From Candidatus Melainabacteria bacterium (GTDB lineage Bacteria > Cyanobacteriota > Vampirovibrionia > Obscuribacterales > Obscuribacteraceae): DNA of 64,000 bases. Below the pieces are notes generated by a model. The model searched no databases. It was not told where the DNA came from and worked only from the letters and a program-made list of their open reading frames with translations. Positions 34,242 through 43,295 of the stretch are shown in pieces. The position numbers were made by a program, and so were the translations under genes. The stretch's first letter is position 1. Each line of letters begins with the position of its first letter. The DNA lies in assembly GCA_003963305.1 (NCBI GenBank), contig RXJR01000024.1, positions 62,001 through 126,000 on the forward strand, read 5' to 3'.

Positions 34242-34496
34242 CTATTGATTTTTGTCGTTGCTTTCTAGCATGCGAGCCTCGAAGGGCTCAGTCGTTAAGC
34301 CGCTGGCAGTACGTTTAAGAATTTCGATTTTTTGTTCAGCGCCCTTGAGAAAAGTCTCGCAATCCATGCTCAGTTTCATGCCGCGATCGAAAAGCTCGAG
34401 TGCCCGCTCGAGCTTGACCTCGCCATCCAACTCAGAAACGACCTTCTCGAGTTCTCCAAGAGTGGCTTCAAAATCTAAAGAAATTGACTGTGACAT
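34242..34496 (-). CDS. xseB: Exodeoxyribonuclease VII small subunit
   Basis: Small helical subunit of exonuclease VII, which degrades single-stranded DNA from both ends. SLDFEATLGELEKVVSELDGEVKLERALELFDRGMKL is the family core; 84 residues is usual. The ATG at 34496 has GGAGGAAAA directly before it; an earlier in-frame start lacks one. It lies 48 bases after xseA in the same direction. Confidence 0.95.
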   Translation of the reverse strand: MSQSISLDFEATLGELEKVVSELDGEVKLERALELFDRGMKLSMDCETFLKGAEQKIEILKRTASGLTTEPFEARMLESNDKNQ

Positions 34497-34544
34497 TTTT
34501 CCTCCATCAGCCGGACTCATATCCGGCGCTAAACTCGTGAACTA

Positions 34545-35771
34545 TTAGCGGTCTTCGTTTACTTCTTCAACTCGCAGCTTCAGCCTACCCTGAGACAAGA
34601 TGCCTTCGATGATATCTCCGGCCTGAACGTCATTGTACGTACGAACAATCTGACCATCGATCTTCCGCAAGATTGAAAAACCTCTGGACAGAACATTTTG
34701 AGGACCAAGAACGCTGAGCTTCTCATGATTCTGGCGCCATTTGTATTGAGCAGTAGTGAGCGCATGAGCCATGCGGTGATTGATTCGATCTCGATAACTC
34801 AATACTTTCAGCTGTTTGCGTTTCAGACGCTCGTGATAACGAAGCAACGCATTCATTGGATCTACGCGTGTGAGAGTATGTCTGGCGCGTGCGATGCGGT
34901 CTTCCATTCTGTGCAGCAAGCGTTTCTCCAACCCCTGCCAGCGGTCGAGCAACTCGGCACTGCCCCGCGCAACAAGTTCAGCCGCTGCCGTTGGAGTTGG
35001 CGCGCGCAAGTCTGCAACCAGGTCGCAAATGGTAATGTCGGTTTCATGCCCAACACCAGATATAACCGGCACGGTACACTGGCTAACCGCCCGCGCCACC
35101 ATCTCAGTATTGAATGACCAGAGGTCTTCGATAGAACCGCCACCTCTAGCAACGAGGATCACATCAACGTCGGGGATTCTCTGCAACTGCTTGATGGCAT
35201 AAACAACTTCTTCAGCGCTGCCTTCACCCTGCACCTTCGCTGGTGCAATCACTACATTGACCAATTTATTACGCCGTGCGAGCGCACTTAAAATGTCTCG
35301 CAATGCGGCTCCAGCCGTGCTTGTCACGACACCAATGCGGCGAGGCAAAATAGGAATCGGTCGCTTTCGCTCAGGTGCAAGCAAACCTTCCTTACCAAGT
35401 TTTTCCTTCAACTGCTCGAAAGCTAGCTGCCATTCGCCGATGCCCACCGGCTCAATCGAAGATGCCACTAACTGGTAGGCCCCACGAGGGGGATAGACGT
35501 TCAGCTTTCCCCGCAGAACTACCTGCATACCGTCTTCCAGCTTAAAGCGCAAACCGGTATTGTTGATTTTGAAGCAAACGCAGGGCAGCGTAGCGTCCTT
35601 ATCTTTGAGCGAGAAGTACCAATGCCCTGAGTTATAGAGCTTGGCGTTACTTACTTCGCCAACTACCATAACGTTCTCGAAAACTTCCTCCAGCACTTCC
35701 CGTATCTGTGCAGTCAGCTGCGACACGGTAAGGACTGGATGTAGAGCAGGGGTGGTTTTAGGACTCTGCAC
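34545..35771 (-). CDS. xseA: Exodeoxyribonuclease VII large subunit
   Basis: Catalytic subunit of exonuclease VII. The N-terminal OB-fold contains VVGEVSNAKLYNSGHWYFSLKD, and the nuclease core contains GVVTSTAGAALRDIL, ILVARGGGSIEDLWSFN and SGVGHETDITICDLVADLRAPTPTAAAE. The start is set at the GTG at 35771, preceded by AAAGGA; a TTG eight codons upstream is the alternative. Followed by xseB, so both subunits are cotranscribed. Confidence 0.95.
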   Translation of the reverse strand: MQSPKTTPALHPVLTVSQLTAQIREVLEEVFENVMVVGEVSNAKLYNSGHWYFSLKDKDATLPCVCFKINNTGLRFKLEDGMQVVLRGKLNVYPPRGAYQLVASSIEPVGIGEWQLAFEQLKEKLGKEGLLAPERKRPIPILPRRIGVVTSTAGAALRDILSALARRNKLVNVVIAPAKVQGEGSAEEVVYAIKQLQRIPDVDVILVARGGGSIEDLWSFNTEMVARAVSQCTVPVISGVGHETDITICDLVADLRAPTPTAAAELVARGSAELLDRWQGLEKRLLHRMEDRIARARHTLTRVDPMNALLRYHERLKRKQLKVLSYRDRINHRMAHALTTAQYKWRQNHEKLSVLGPQNVLSRGFSILRKIDGQIVRTYNDVQAGDIIEGILSQGRLKLRVEEVNEDR

Positions 35772-36362
35772 GACGATTCCTTTGATTGTCGCCAATCAGG
35801 TGTTGGTGAGGCCGATGCTTCTGCATGCTTAGATTATCGCGCATAAGAAGCTGATTGCCACAATCAGCGAGATTAGCCGTTTTCCAGCTTCATTTACTGT
35901 GGTGACATCTAGATATACGTATAAGGAAACGAAAAAGTTCAACACGTTTGCAATCCACTGCTTCGATTACATTCCTTATGTATAAAGATTGCCGGCATTG
36001 CGCCCGTCAGCACTCAGAACCAGTGATTTTGCGGTCTGCAGTTAGCCCGATTCGCTATCTATATGTAGTCCACAGAGCACTTTTAATGTAGCGACTGATA
36101 AACCATACATACAACCGATCGCTATTCCAGACGGATCGATCATCTATGTTTATCTGACCCCAAATGGTCAACTTTCGGATCGATCTTGATATGTCCAAAA
36201 GCGCGCTGTCAAGCCGGTTTCGACCATTCTGAACGGGGAACTATATGAGTACGGAGATGTCTTTTTAAGTGAGAACTGCAAGTTTCATTTGACGATATAT
36301 CTCGTATGGCATATATTGGTATGACATACAAACGTAAGGTATTAGTTCGAAGGGGGTGCGCT
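35772..36362. other. Long intergenic region with one clear promoter
   Basis: About 590 bases with no plausible coding frame. The A/T-rich part at 35915-35985 has two arms (ATAAGGAA / TTCCTTAT) 45 bases apart that could pair. GGATCGATC occurs at 36130 and 36177. A strong promoter for the downstream gene ends it (36289-36317). No tRNA-like or riboswitch-like fold was recognised. Confidence 0.45.
36289..36317 (+). promoter_or_regulatory. Sigma-70-like promoter of the PD-(D/E)XK-like gene
   Basis: TTGACG at 36289-36294 and TATATT at 36312-36317 are spaced by 17 bases. The predicted transcript starts near 36324, which excludes the upstream in-frame ATG at 36306 and supports the ATG at 36363. Confidence 0.75.
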
Positions 36363-37172
36363 ATGCACAGGACACTTTTTACACCTGCAATGATCGAAAC
36401 TTTCCGCTCTTGCAAAAGAGCTTACGAGTTGGCATCTTTGAAGTTCACTAATGGCGGTGCCCCCGTACGAGCGAGTGTAATCTGCAAGAAGTTCATCTTA
36501 CGTGCATTGGCAGAGATTAATAGAGGAAAGCTGGAGTCAGTCAACCAGGTACAAAAATACATGGGACAAAACTGGCCGACAGAAAAACTGGAAGATCAAA
36601 TTGGCGAAAAAGAAAAAGCTACGAGAGCTTTTCTCTTCGCTTACAAATCATTGATCAAGTATGCAAGCAAGCCGTACAGACCCCGCAATGCAGAAGTAGC
36701 CGCCGTCGCCTTGAAAGTGCGGGCCCGCATCGCGACTGTGCGAGTTTATGTCGAAGATACATTAGACCTGGTGCTCTGGCATCCAGACGAAAAACGCCTC
36801 GAGATCGTAGACTTTCAATTGCAACCACTAAAACCTTTTGATCCAGCCTGGCCATCGTCTTCGGTGCTCGTCAAATACTATCTGGCGGAAAAACTGAAAA
36901 CACGTTGGGCGTTTGAAAAGTTGACTCTAACTACATATCGCGTCGGCACACAGAGCTTCCAACCGATATGCATAAATGTCGAGGAGTCCATTTACAAACT
37001 GCACTGGGCAGAACTCGTAAAGACTCTAGACGAGATGAAAGACGACAAATCTGGAGCAAGCGCCTGCACACATCAAGCCAAAGGTTCGTGCCGCTATTGC
37101 AGCAACCTCGTCTCGGAAACAGCCGGTAACAAGACGACTGATGCAGAAGCATCCTTTCGCCTGAGCGCCTGA
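36363..37172 (+). CDS. PD-(D/E)XK-like (RecB/Cas4-type) protein with changed catalytic lysine
   Basis: A 269-residue protein resembling the PDDEXK_1/AddB-Cas4 nuclease group. It begins with FTPAMIETFRSCKRAYELASL, the usual S-x-x-x-x-x-x-CP-x-x-(Y/F) helix. The core reads YVEDTLDLVLWHPDEKRLEIVDFQLQP, aligning with G-x-xDlv...g...IVDyKt: acidic residues at 131, 132, 135 and 150 remain, but Lys is Gln152. Cys17 plus Cys235, Cys243 and Cys246 have the one-plus-three arrangement that binds [4Fe-4S] in AddB and Cas4. GGGGG before the ATG is the ribosome site. No recombination partner, transposon or CRISPR lies nearby. Nuclease activity is doubtful. Confidence 0.72.
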   Translation: MHRTLFTPAMIETFRSCKRAYELASLKFTNGGAPVRASVICKKFILRALAEINRGKLESVNQVQKYMGQNWPTEKLEDQIGEKEKATRAFLFAYKSLIKYASKPYRPRNAEVAAVALKVRARIATVRVYVEDTLDLVLWHPDEKRLEIVDFQLQPLKPFDPAWPSSSVLVKYYLAEKLKTRWAFEKLTLTTYRVGTQSFQPICINVEESIYKLHWAELVKTLDEMKDDKSGASACTHQAKGSCRYCSNLVSETAGNKTTDAEASFRLSA

Positions 37173-37315
37173 GCGCGAGATATCCACAAGACATACCCAA
37201 CACCAAATATGGTGCGCAGTCGAGTCAGCGGCGACTGTCCGGATTCAATGAAATGACCGTCGCCGCAACAAAAGTACGAACACAAACGCTCCCAGAATAG
37301 AAGGGCAGGATTAGT

Positions 37316-37516
37316 TTGATATCAGCAGATTCAATTCGCAAAGATGCAGAGCGATTTGGATGGTCAGCATCAGTCTGGCTAAGCAAACAACTAAATGGCA
37401 GACAACCAGCCCTGATGGCTAGAGCGGTAGTCTCGACCACAGATATTGCAGAGAATATCAACGCACGACGACAGTTCGAAAAGTCTTACAAACAAGCGCG
37501 CCGATGCCGCCTGTAA
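37316..37516 (+). CDS. Possible small basic protein
   Basis: A 66-codon frame beginning at TTG with AGGA five bases upstream, inside a 455-base gap. The product is Arg/Lys-rich and helical (IRKDAERFGW, INARRQFEKSYKQARR). No family recognised. It may be chance; the rest of the gap (37173-37315 and 37517-37627) shows nothing coding. Confidence 0.3.
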   Translation: MISADSIRKDAERFGWSASVWLSKQLNGRQPALMARAVVSTTDIAENINARRQFEKSYKQARRCRL

Positions 37517-37627
37517 TCACGTCGTCGTCCTGCCGACAGAGTTGTTAATTCTACACTTGCCAACGTCGGTGCGACTCAGTCCTCAATCGTTTCGCATACT
37601 ATATATTTGACGAACTGAGGAGCCGCT

Positions 37628-38962
37628 ATGCCTGAGAATTCAAGAGCATCTACTCAACAGAGAGATGCAGAAATGCCGCCAGAAAATGCACGGAAGATCA
37701 CCATGATCATCCATTCCATTGGTGAACTGGCTATCCCTCCTGCCGGCAAAAATGGTGCGATCCACGGCAAAGAGATGGCAAACGTGGATCGTCATAAGAA
37801 TGCGGCTATTGCGATTGCCGGCGAGAGAATTGTTGCCATTGGTCCTAGCGACGAAGTGCTGAAAAAGCACAGCGAAGTCAAAGATATCGAATTAGTCGAC
37901 GCTGGTGGCAAACTTGTTACCCCGGGTCTTGTTGATCCACACACCCACCTCATATTCGGTGGCAATCGCGCCAACGAATTCATCATGCGCTGCCAGGGTA
38001 AGACTTACACTGAAATTGCAGAGGCCGGCGGTGGCATAGTGGCCAGCATGCGTGCCACCAGAAGCGCCACCGCAACCGAACTGGCGCAGTCTGGATTGAA
38101 GCGACTGCAGCGTATGCTGCAAGCGGGCACTACCACCTGCGAAGTAAAAACGGGTTATGGTCTGGATGCTCAGTCCGAACTGGCTATGCTCGAGGCCATT
38201 TACCAGTTGCAGAAGCAGCAGCCGGTTGAGTTGATAGCGACCTTTATGCCAGCACATGCGGTGCCACCCGGCACCGATCGTGATGCGTATGTCCAGGCGA
38301 TCGTCGATGATATGCTGTCTCGCGCTGCCAGTCTATCCAAACAGCATGGTGTTGATGCTCCAATAATCGATGTCTTCTGCGATCGGGGATATTTCACCCT
38401 CGACGATACACGCAAAATTTTTGAAGCAGCCCGGGCTCTTAAAATGCCGACCAAGGTGCATGCAGATGAGTTTGTAAACCTCGGTGCCACCAAATTGGCA
38501 GTCGAGCACAAAAGCTTGAGCGCCGATCATTTGCTCAATGTAAGCGACGAGGAAATAGCGAAACTGTCCGCTTCTGAAACCGTTGCCGTCTTGCTGCCCG
38601 GTACTTCGTTTTATCTGAATCTGGCAGAGCACGCGCCCGCTCGAAAAATGATCGAAAGCGGTGTTGCGGTGGCACTTGGTTCAGATTTCAACCCGGGCTC
38701 CTGCCACATATTTTCTCTGCCGCTGATCTGGGGTCTGGCATGCCTGCACCTGCGAATGACTCCAGCGGAGGCTTTGACCGCACTGACGGTGAACGCGGCA
38801 TACGCGATTGGTGCCGGAGATAAAGTTGGACAGATCGCTCCCGGGTATCAAGCGGATATAACCATATATGATGTCCAAACGATGGAAGAGGTGCCTTACA
38901 ATCTTGGCTGGAATCCTGTAGCCATGACGATCAAGAAAGGATCGATAGTGCACCGTATTTGA
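37628..38962 (+). CDS. hutI: Imidazolonepropionase
   Basis: Amidohydrolase that opens 4-imidazolone-5-propionate to N-formimino-glutamate, the third step of histidine breakdown. The metal and substrate motifs are VDPHTHLIFGGNRANEF, CEVKTGYGLDAQSEL, KVHADEF, SADHL and ALGSDFNPGS. The N-terminal part has an extra 25 residues before the usual start, and GAGGAG precedes the ATG. No other hut genes are in the window, so the pathway is either scattered or the enzyme acts on a related lactam. Confidence 0.9.
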   Translation: MPENSRASTQQRDAEMPPENARKITMIIHSIGELAIPPAGKNGAIHGKEMANVDRHKNAAIAIAGERIVAIGPSDEVLKKHSEVKDIELVDAGGKLVTPGLVDPHTHLIFGGNRANEFIMRCQGKTYTEIAEAGGGIVASMRATRSATATELAQSGLKRLQRMLQAGTTTCEVKTGYGLDAQSELAMLEAIYQLQKQQPVELIATFMPAHAVPPGTDRDAYVQAIVDDMLSRAASLSKQHGVDAPIIDVFCDRGYFTLDDTRKIFEAARALKMPTKVHADEFVNLGATKLAVEHKSLSADHLLNVSDEEIAKLSASETVAVLLPGTSFYLNLAEHAPARKMIESGVAVALGSDFNPGSCHIFSLPLIWGLACLHLRMTPAEALTALTVNAAYAIGAGDKVGQIAPGYQADITIYDVQTMEEVPYNLGWNPVAMTIKKGSIVHRI

Positions 38963-39006
38963 TCCGATAATAAGAAACTCACTCCAGAAATCTTTTCGTT
39001 TTTTGC

Positions 39007-39034
39007 TTGCACTATTATCGCCTTTAGTTATAAT
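39007..39034 (+). promoter_or_regulatory. Strong sigma-70-like promoter
   Basis: TTGCAC (39007-39012) and a consensus TATAAT (39029-39034) with a 16-base spacer, upstream of the 39158 gene. Just downstream the decamer CTATGGACGC is repeated at 39036-39045 and 39056-39065, exactly 20 bases apart, covering the expected start of transcription; this is a possible operator. Confidence 0.72.
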
Positions 39035-39157
39035 TCTATGGACGCCACCATGGCACTATGGACGCGGCGGTTCCTTGGATATATATTTTGAATTCTAACT
39101 GCACGACTGATGGTGCAGATATTATTTTGCTGCACCCTTCGCGGAGGATTTTGGTTA

Positions 39158-39583
39158 ATGGCTGAAGCTAAGCGCAAACCCCTGGAAAACAATGAGTCGA
39201 ATGTAGGTCTTGAGGGTTTCGATCAAATCTTCGATGACGAAGAAGGCGAAGTCTCCGCGCCTGATGCCACTACAAGCGGTGTGGTATCAGATCCTTACGT
39301 TCAAGCTCAAGTCGAAAAACTGCTCGAACGCTTTTCTGAGTTGATCGCATTGAGCGTCGACCAGCGTGTTGAAAGTTCGAGAATGGCAACTCAGCTGATT
39401 GAAAATCAACGCCAGCTGATTGCAACTCAGCAAATTTTGATCAAACTGATGGACAAATCAATCGAACTTACTCGCCATATCAGCTCGATAGAAGAAAGAT
39501 TACCAGCGGTATTCGAATTGCCCCGTATAGTCGAAGCAATGAGACAAAAACTGGCTGCTATGGAAGGCATCGAAACCCGATAA
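39158..39583 (+). CDS. Small coiled-coil protein of unknown function
   Basis: A 141-residue acidic protein. The first 40 residues are charged and disordered (FDQIFDDEEGEVSAP). Residues 45-135 form long amphipathic helices (VQAQVEKLLERFSELIALSVDQRVESSRMATQLIENQRQLIATQQ), predicting a coiled coil. No family recognised. The ATG at 39158 follows GGAGG by ten bases. The gene is a monocistronic unit with a consensus promoter and a strong terminator, which suggests abundant expression. A structural or partner-binding role is inference. Confidence 0.72.
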   Translation: MAEAKRKPLENNESNVGLEGFDQIFDDEEGEVSAPDATTSGVVSDPYVQAQVEKLLERFSELIALSVDQRVESSRMATQLIENQRQLIATQQILIKLMDKSIELTRHISSIEERLPAVFELPRIVEAMRQKLAAMEGIETR

Positions 39584-39604
39584 ACCTCCCAGCCTGAAAA
39601 CTTC

Positions 39605-39633
39605 GGGGTCTGCCAGGCGGCAGGCCCCTTTTT
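39605..39633 (+). terminator. Rho-independent terminator
   Basis: GGGGTCTGCC and GGCAGGCCCC form a 10-bp stem (one G-T pair) with a four-base loop, followed by TTTTT, 21 bases after the stop of the coiled-coil gene. Confidence 0.9.
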
Positions 39634-39863
39634 CTTCCCCGCCTCCAGCCTCCAGCCTCGAGCTGGCTTCAGCTCACTCCTGCACTCCAGCTATCAAGTC
39701 CGCGTCCCCTTCATTTCCCGGCAGATAAGCTTCCCGCGCCGATTAGCAAAAAAATATGTCTCAAATAGCCGCCGCGTGTGGGAATTCCCATTGTCAACGT
39801 ACCTGGGGGCACTAAAATACAGCCTGGGGACATACACCCCGGTAGGCACGTCGGAGCGACTGC

Positions 39864-40826
39864 ATGAGCGGAACTTTCATGGATGGAGGAGGTCATGACC
39901 ACGGCGGTCATGCCAGCCATGGTGGTGGCGGTGGCGGAGACGGCGGCGGCTTCATGGATGGAGGCGGCCACGACCACGGACATCATCACGGGCACGCAGT
40001 GCATGGCAGCGGTGGTGAGGGCGGCAATTTCCTGAATCACGTCCTCGGTTACAACAACAACAACGGTCATCACAGTTTTCTTTCCCACTTGCTTGGTCTC
40101 GACCATGATGCCCACCATGGAGGACATGGCGGACACGGCGCAGATGGCGGTCATGGCGGCGACGGTTTCCAGGCCGACGGCGGTCAAAATCCGTCCCAGA
40201 CACCAATCTGGTCAAGCGCCCTGCAGGGCATGAAGCTCTCACACGCACTGGAAGGGGTCAACATCAGCATCAACGGCTGGTTTTTCATATTTTACTTACT
40301 GTGCATTCTCTGGCTTTTCATCGTTTACTGGATCCGCCATCACGAACCTCTGGCAAACGCAGTCCTGGGACGCGGCGCCGCAAAATATGAAACAGCTGCG
40401 GCAGATCGCCGTATTATCGACAACTGCCGCGATGCCACGCCCATACGAACTTCTCAATCTCAGGCGTACTACGCGCCAATGCCACAGCAGTTTCACGATC
40501 CGAATGCCCAAAAAGCAATTGCAGCAGCAGCATTCAACCCCGGCAGCTCTTCGCAGCAATATTTTGCAGGCTCTGCGACGCCACCGAATACGACACCACC
40601 AGCAATTTCAACCATGCCTGCGCCCCCAGCTCCGACGTCTGGGGTAGGGACCAGCGACATGGCTTCTTTCTACAATCAGGCCAGCCCATACGGCGCCCCC
40701 GCAAGCGCTCCGGCAGTTGCGGCACCACAAATCATTCCCAATGCAAATGGTCCAGGACACATGATTGCCACACCCATGCCTTTAACCCCAGGTGCTCAAA
40801 GGCTGAAGATGATCATTAATAGATAA
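39864..40826 (+). CDS. His/Gly-rich membrane protein with Pro-rich tail
   Basis: Unrecognised 320-residue protein. Residues 1-105 contain about thirty histidines and many glycines in repeats (FMDGGGHDHGGHASHGGGG, then FMDGGGHDHGHHHGHAVHG), with the unit FMDGGGHDHG occurring twice. A single membrane helix follows at about residues 136-158 (GWFFIFYLLCILWLFIVYWI). The remaining 160 residues are low-complexity, rich in Pro, Ala and Gln. The His clusters should bind zinc, copper or nickel. No signal peptide precedes them, so orientation is unclear. Preceded by 280 bases with only the terminator. Confidence 0.72.
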   Translation: MSGTFMDGGGHDHGGHASHGGGGGGDGGGFMDGGGHDHGHHHGHAVHGSGGEGGNFLNHVLGYNNNNGHHSFLSHLLGLDHDAHHGGHGGHGADGGHGGDGFQADGGQNPSQTPIWSSALQGMKLSHALEGVNISINGWFFIFYLLCILWLFIVYWIRHHEPLANAVLGRGAAKYETAAADRRIIDNCRDATPIRTSQSQAYYAPMPQQFHDPNAQKAIAAAAFNPGSSSQQYFAGSATPPNTTPPAISTMPAPPAPTSGVGTSDMASFYNQASPYGAPASAPAVAAPQIIPNANGPGHMIATPMPLTPGAQRLKMIINR

Positions 40827-40855
40827 GGGGACAGAAGGGACGATTTAGTTCCGCG

Positions 40856-41803
40856 TTACTTTTTAAAGCCCTTTTCTCTCAGTACTGCAATCTCTTGCAA
40901 CTCCTCAGAAGAAAGAGGCGGACTGTCAGAAGCAGCGAGATTCTCTTCGATTTGCTCGGGAGTTTTGGCACCCGAAAGTACCACCGATACATGTTCATTC
41001 TGCAGCGCAAATTTCAGCGCAGACTGAGTCATAGTACGGTTTTTGCGTGCCATGAACTTGAGTTTTTCAGTGGCGAAAATTCGTGCCAGCAGGTAATCCT
41101 TTGGCCAGTTATGACGAATATCACCCGTTTCAAATTTGGTGCCCGGCTCAAATTTCCCTGTAAGGAAGCCGTTTGCCAGAACCTCTCGCACAATAATCGC
41201 ACAGCCGACACTTTCGGCTTTTGGAAACAATTCTTCCGCCGGCTTCACGTTGAACAGGTTATACGAAACTTGAATACTGTCAGGCTGACCGATTTTCAGC
41301 GCTGTCAAACCTTCAACAGGATCAAAAATTGAAACGCCCCAGGCACGGATCTTGCCTTCCTTTTTCAGTTCTTGCAAAACCTCATAAGTTTCAGGCTTGT
41401 TTAAAATGCGCAAAGGCGGGTTATGGAGCTGATAGACATCGATGTAATCGGTCCTCAAGCGTTTCAAAGTCTTTTCAAAAGCATAAAGGATGTAGTCAGG
41501 AGTGAAGGTCTGGAATCCCGTTCCTTGATAGAAGTCAGAGCCCACCTTAGTTGCGATTATCAAGTGATCGCGCTTTCCTTTTATAGCCTTGCCGAGAAGC
41601 TCCTCACTATGCCCCCAACCATACACATCGGCGGTATCGAAAAAGTTGCAGCCCAGGTCGATCGCCTTATGAATGGCTTCCACAGAGACTTTGTCGTCGG
41701 TTGGTCCATAGCTGTTGCCATGCTCATTACCCCCGATAGCCCACCCGCCGAAGCCAACCTCCGAAACCTTCAATCCAGTTTTTCCAAAATCGCGATACTT
41801 CAC
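40856..41803 (-). CDS. Aldo/keto reductase
   Basis: NADPH-dependent (beta/alpha)8 oxidoreductase, 315 residues. The catalytic set is FFDTADVYGWGHSEELLG (Asp, Tyr), ATKVG (Lys) and DVYQLHNPP (His). VVLSGAKTPEQIEENLAA is the cofactor-binding C-terminal block. The start is GTG. Members of this branch reduce aldehydes; the natural substrate is not evident. Single gene. Confidence 0.92.
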   Translation of the reverse strand: MKYRDFGKTGLKVSEVGFGGWAIGGNEHGNSYGPTDDKVSVEAIHKAIDLGCNFFDTADVYGWGHSEELLGKAIKGKRDHLIIATKVGSDFYQGTGFQTFTPDYILYAFEKTLKRLRTDYIDVYQLHNPPLRILNKPETYEVLQELKKEGKIRAWGVSIFDPVEGLTALKIGQPDSIQVSYNLFNVKPAEELFPKAESVGCAIIVREVLANGFLTGKFEPGTKFETGDIRHNWPKDYLLARIFATEKLKFMARKNRTMTQSALKFALQNEHVSVVLSGAKTPEQIEENLAASDSPPLSSEELQEIAVLREKGFKK

Positions 41804-42011
41804 AGGGTTCTAAATATCTCTCAAGCTTTACAAGACGCAATCACAGCGCAGGAGCAGCAAAACAGCCTTGTTTGTGGCGGATCGGCAAAGCAATGCTAGT
41901 GAGATAGCTTGCTCAGGACCTTCATTATTGATGAAAACTGAAGCAATTAGCGACGGCAGTGTATTACAATACGGTCGATTAACTGGCTGGTCGGGGAGAC
42001 TCTACTTACTC

Positions 42012-43001
42012 ATGGATGTGTATGACATTACCATCATTGGCGGTGGTCCAACAGGGTTGTTCGGGGCGTTCTATGCTGGGCTCCGCGGCCTGAAAACCAA
42101 GGTCATCGATGTACTGCCCGAGCTGGGCGGACAACTAACCGCTCTGTACCCGGAAAAATACGTTTACGATGTCGCCGGACATCCGAAGATTCTGGCCAAA
42201 GATCTGGCTAAGAATCTGGCAACCCAGTCCAATCTCTTCAAACCTGCCATCTCATCAGGCGAGAAAGTGACTTCGCTCGTGAAGGTCGATGACCAGACCT
42301 GGCAAGTAGTCACAGACAAGTCTTCAGATCACTACACTAAGACAGTCTTGTTGGCTCTGGGAGCCGGTGCCTGCGTTCCAAAAAAATTGGACATCGAATA
42401 CAACCACAATTTTGAAAACGACAGCATCTTCTATGCCGTCAAGAATAAAGAACTGTTCCGCGACAAGAACGTGCTCATCATCGGCGGCGGAGATTCAGCC
42501 GTAGACTGGGCAAACGAGTTTTCACAGCTGGCAAAGAATGTCACTTTGATTCACCGCCGCGACCAGTTCAGAGCAGTGCAGACCTCGGTTGAGGAGATGA
42601 AGCGCAACAAAATCGACATCAAAACGTTCTATGAACTGAAAGATATTCATGGCAAAGAACGAGTCGAAGGCGCAGTTATCTTCGACAATCGCACTGGCAA
42701 AGAAGAAACGCTACCGCTCGATGCCATCATTATCAATATTGGTTTCGTAATCAACCTCGACTTCTTGAAGAGCTGGGGACTGAAAATGGAAGTTAACGCC
42801 ATCACAGTTAATGAGAAGATGGAAACCAATTTGCCTGGCGTCTACTCGGCCGGTGACATTGCAGCTCACCCTGCTAAGTTGAAACTGATCGCCACTGGCG
42901 CAGCCGAAGCAGCTACAGCTGTAAACTTCGCCTGCACTTACATCAATCCAACGGCGAAGCTCTTCCCAGGTCACAGCTCAAATCTGAACCTGTCTATCTA
43001 A
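42012..43001 (+). CDS. Ferredoxin-NADP+ reductase, thioredoxin-reductase-like type
   Basis: FAD flavoprotein of 329 residues that moves electrons between NADPH and ferredoxin. The N-terminal FAD loop is IIGGGPTGLFGAFYAGLRG, the NADPH loop is VLIIGGGDSAVDWANE, and GVYSAGDIAAHPAKLKLIATGAAEAATAV is the C-terminal FAD block. The CxxC pair of thioredoxin reductase is absent, and ELGGQLTALYPEKYVYDVAGHPKILAKDL is typical of the YumC group. The ATG at 42012 was chosen over a frame open 48 codons upstream. A strong terminator follows. Confidence 0.92.
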   Translation: MDVYDITIIGGGPTGLFGAFYAGLRGLKTKVIDVLPELGGQLTALYPEKYVYDVAGHPKILAKDLAKNLATQSNLFKPAISSGEKVTSLVKVDDQTWQVVTDKSSDHYTKTVLLALGAGACVPKKLDIEYNHNFENDSIFYAVKNKELFRDKNVLIIGGGDSAVDWANEFSQLAKNVTLIHRRDQFRAVQTSVEEMKRNKIDIKTFYELKDIHGKERVEGAVIFDNRTGKEETLPLDAIIINIGFVINLDFLKSWGLKMEVNAITVNEKMETNLPGVYSAGDIAAHPAKLKLIATGAAEAATAVNFACTYINPTAKLFPGHSSNLNLSI

Positions 43002-43020
43002 GCAGCATCAAAACCAATAG

Positions 43021-43064
43021 AAAGCACACGGTCTTCTAGCCCAGGGCAATCCGTGTGCTTTTGC
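43021..43064 (+). terminator. Rho-independent terminator
   Basis: AAAGCACACGG and CCGTGTGCTTT form an 11-bp stem around a 19-base loop, followed by a short T-rich stretch, 19 bases after the ferredoxin reductase stop. Confidence 0.85.
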
Positions 43065-43295
43065 TTTGCTACATTGAGCCACTAACCCTGTGCTTTCCTG
43101 AGTAGCAAGCTGTGCGCGCTTTGCCACATTGAAGGCCCAGCCACTTTCACCTGACCAGCTCGGGTGTCTAACCAGCCCGACTTTACATATATAGAATGTC
43201 GTCGTCCTCGATATGCCAGTGCTATTGACGACCTGCGTCGATGGACCCCGATCAGACTGCTCAGACTCGTAATATTCGAACCGAAACTAAGGCAA

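Noticed and set aside
35830-36300. A hidden RNA gene in the long gap before the PD-(D/E)XK-like gene
   Set aside because: Only a loose 8-bp pairing was found; no tRNA, riboswitch or compact fold is visible.
36306-36362. Upstream in-frame ATG as the start of the PD-(D/E)XK-like gene
   Set aside because: It overlaps the -10 region of the best promoter, so it would not be in the transcript.
36363-37172. Cas4 of a CRISPR system
   Set aside because: No cas1, cas2 or repeat array lies in the window, and the catalytic lysine is changed.
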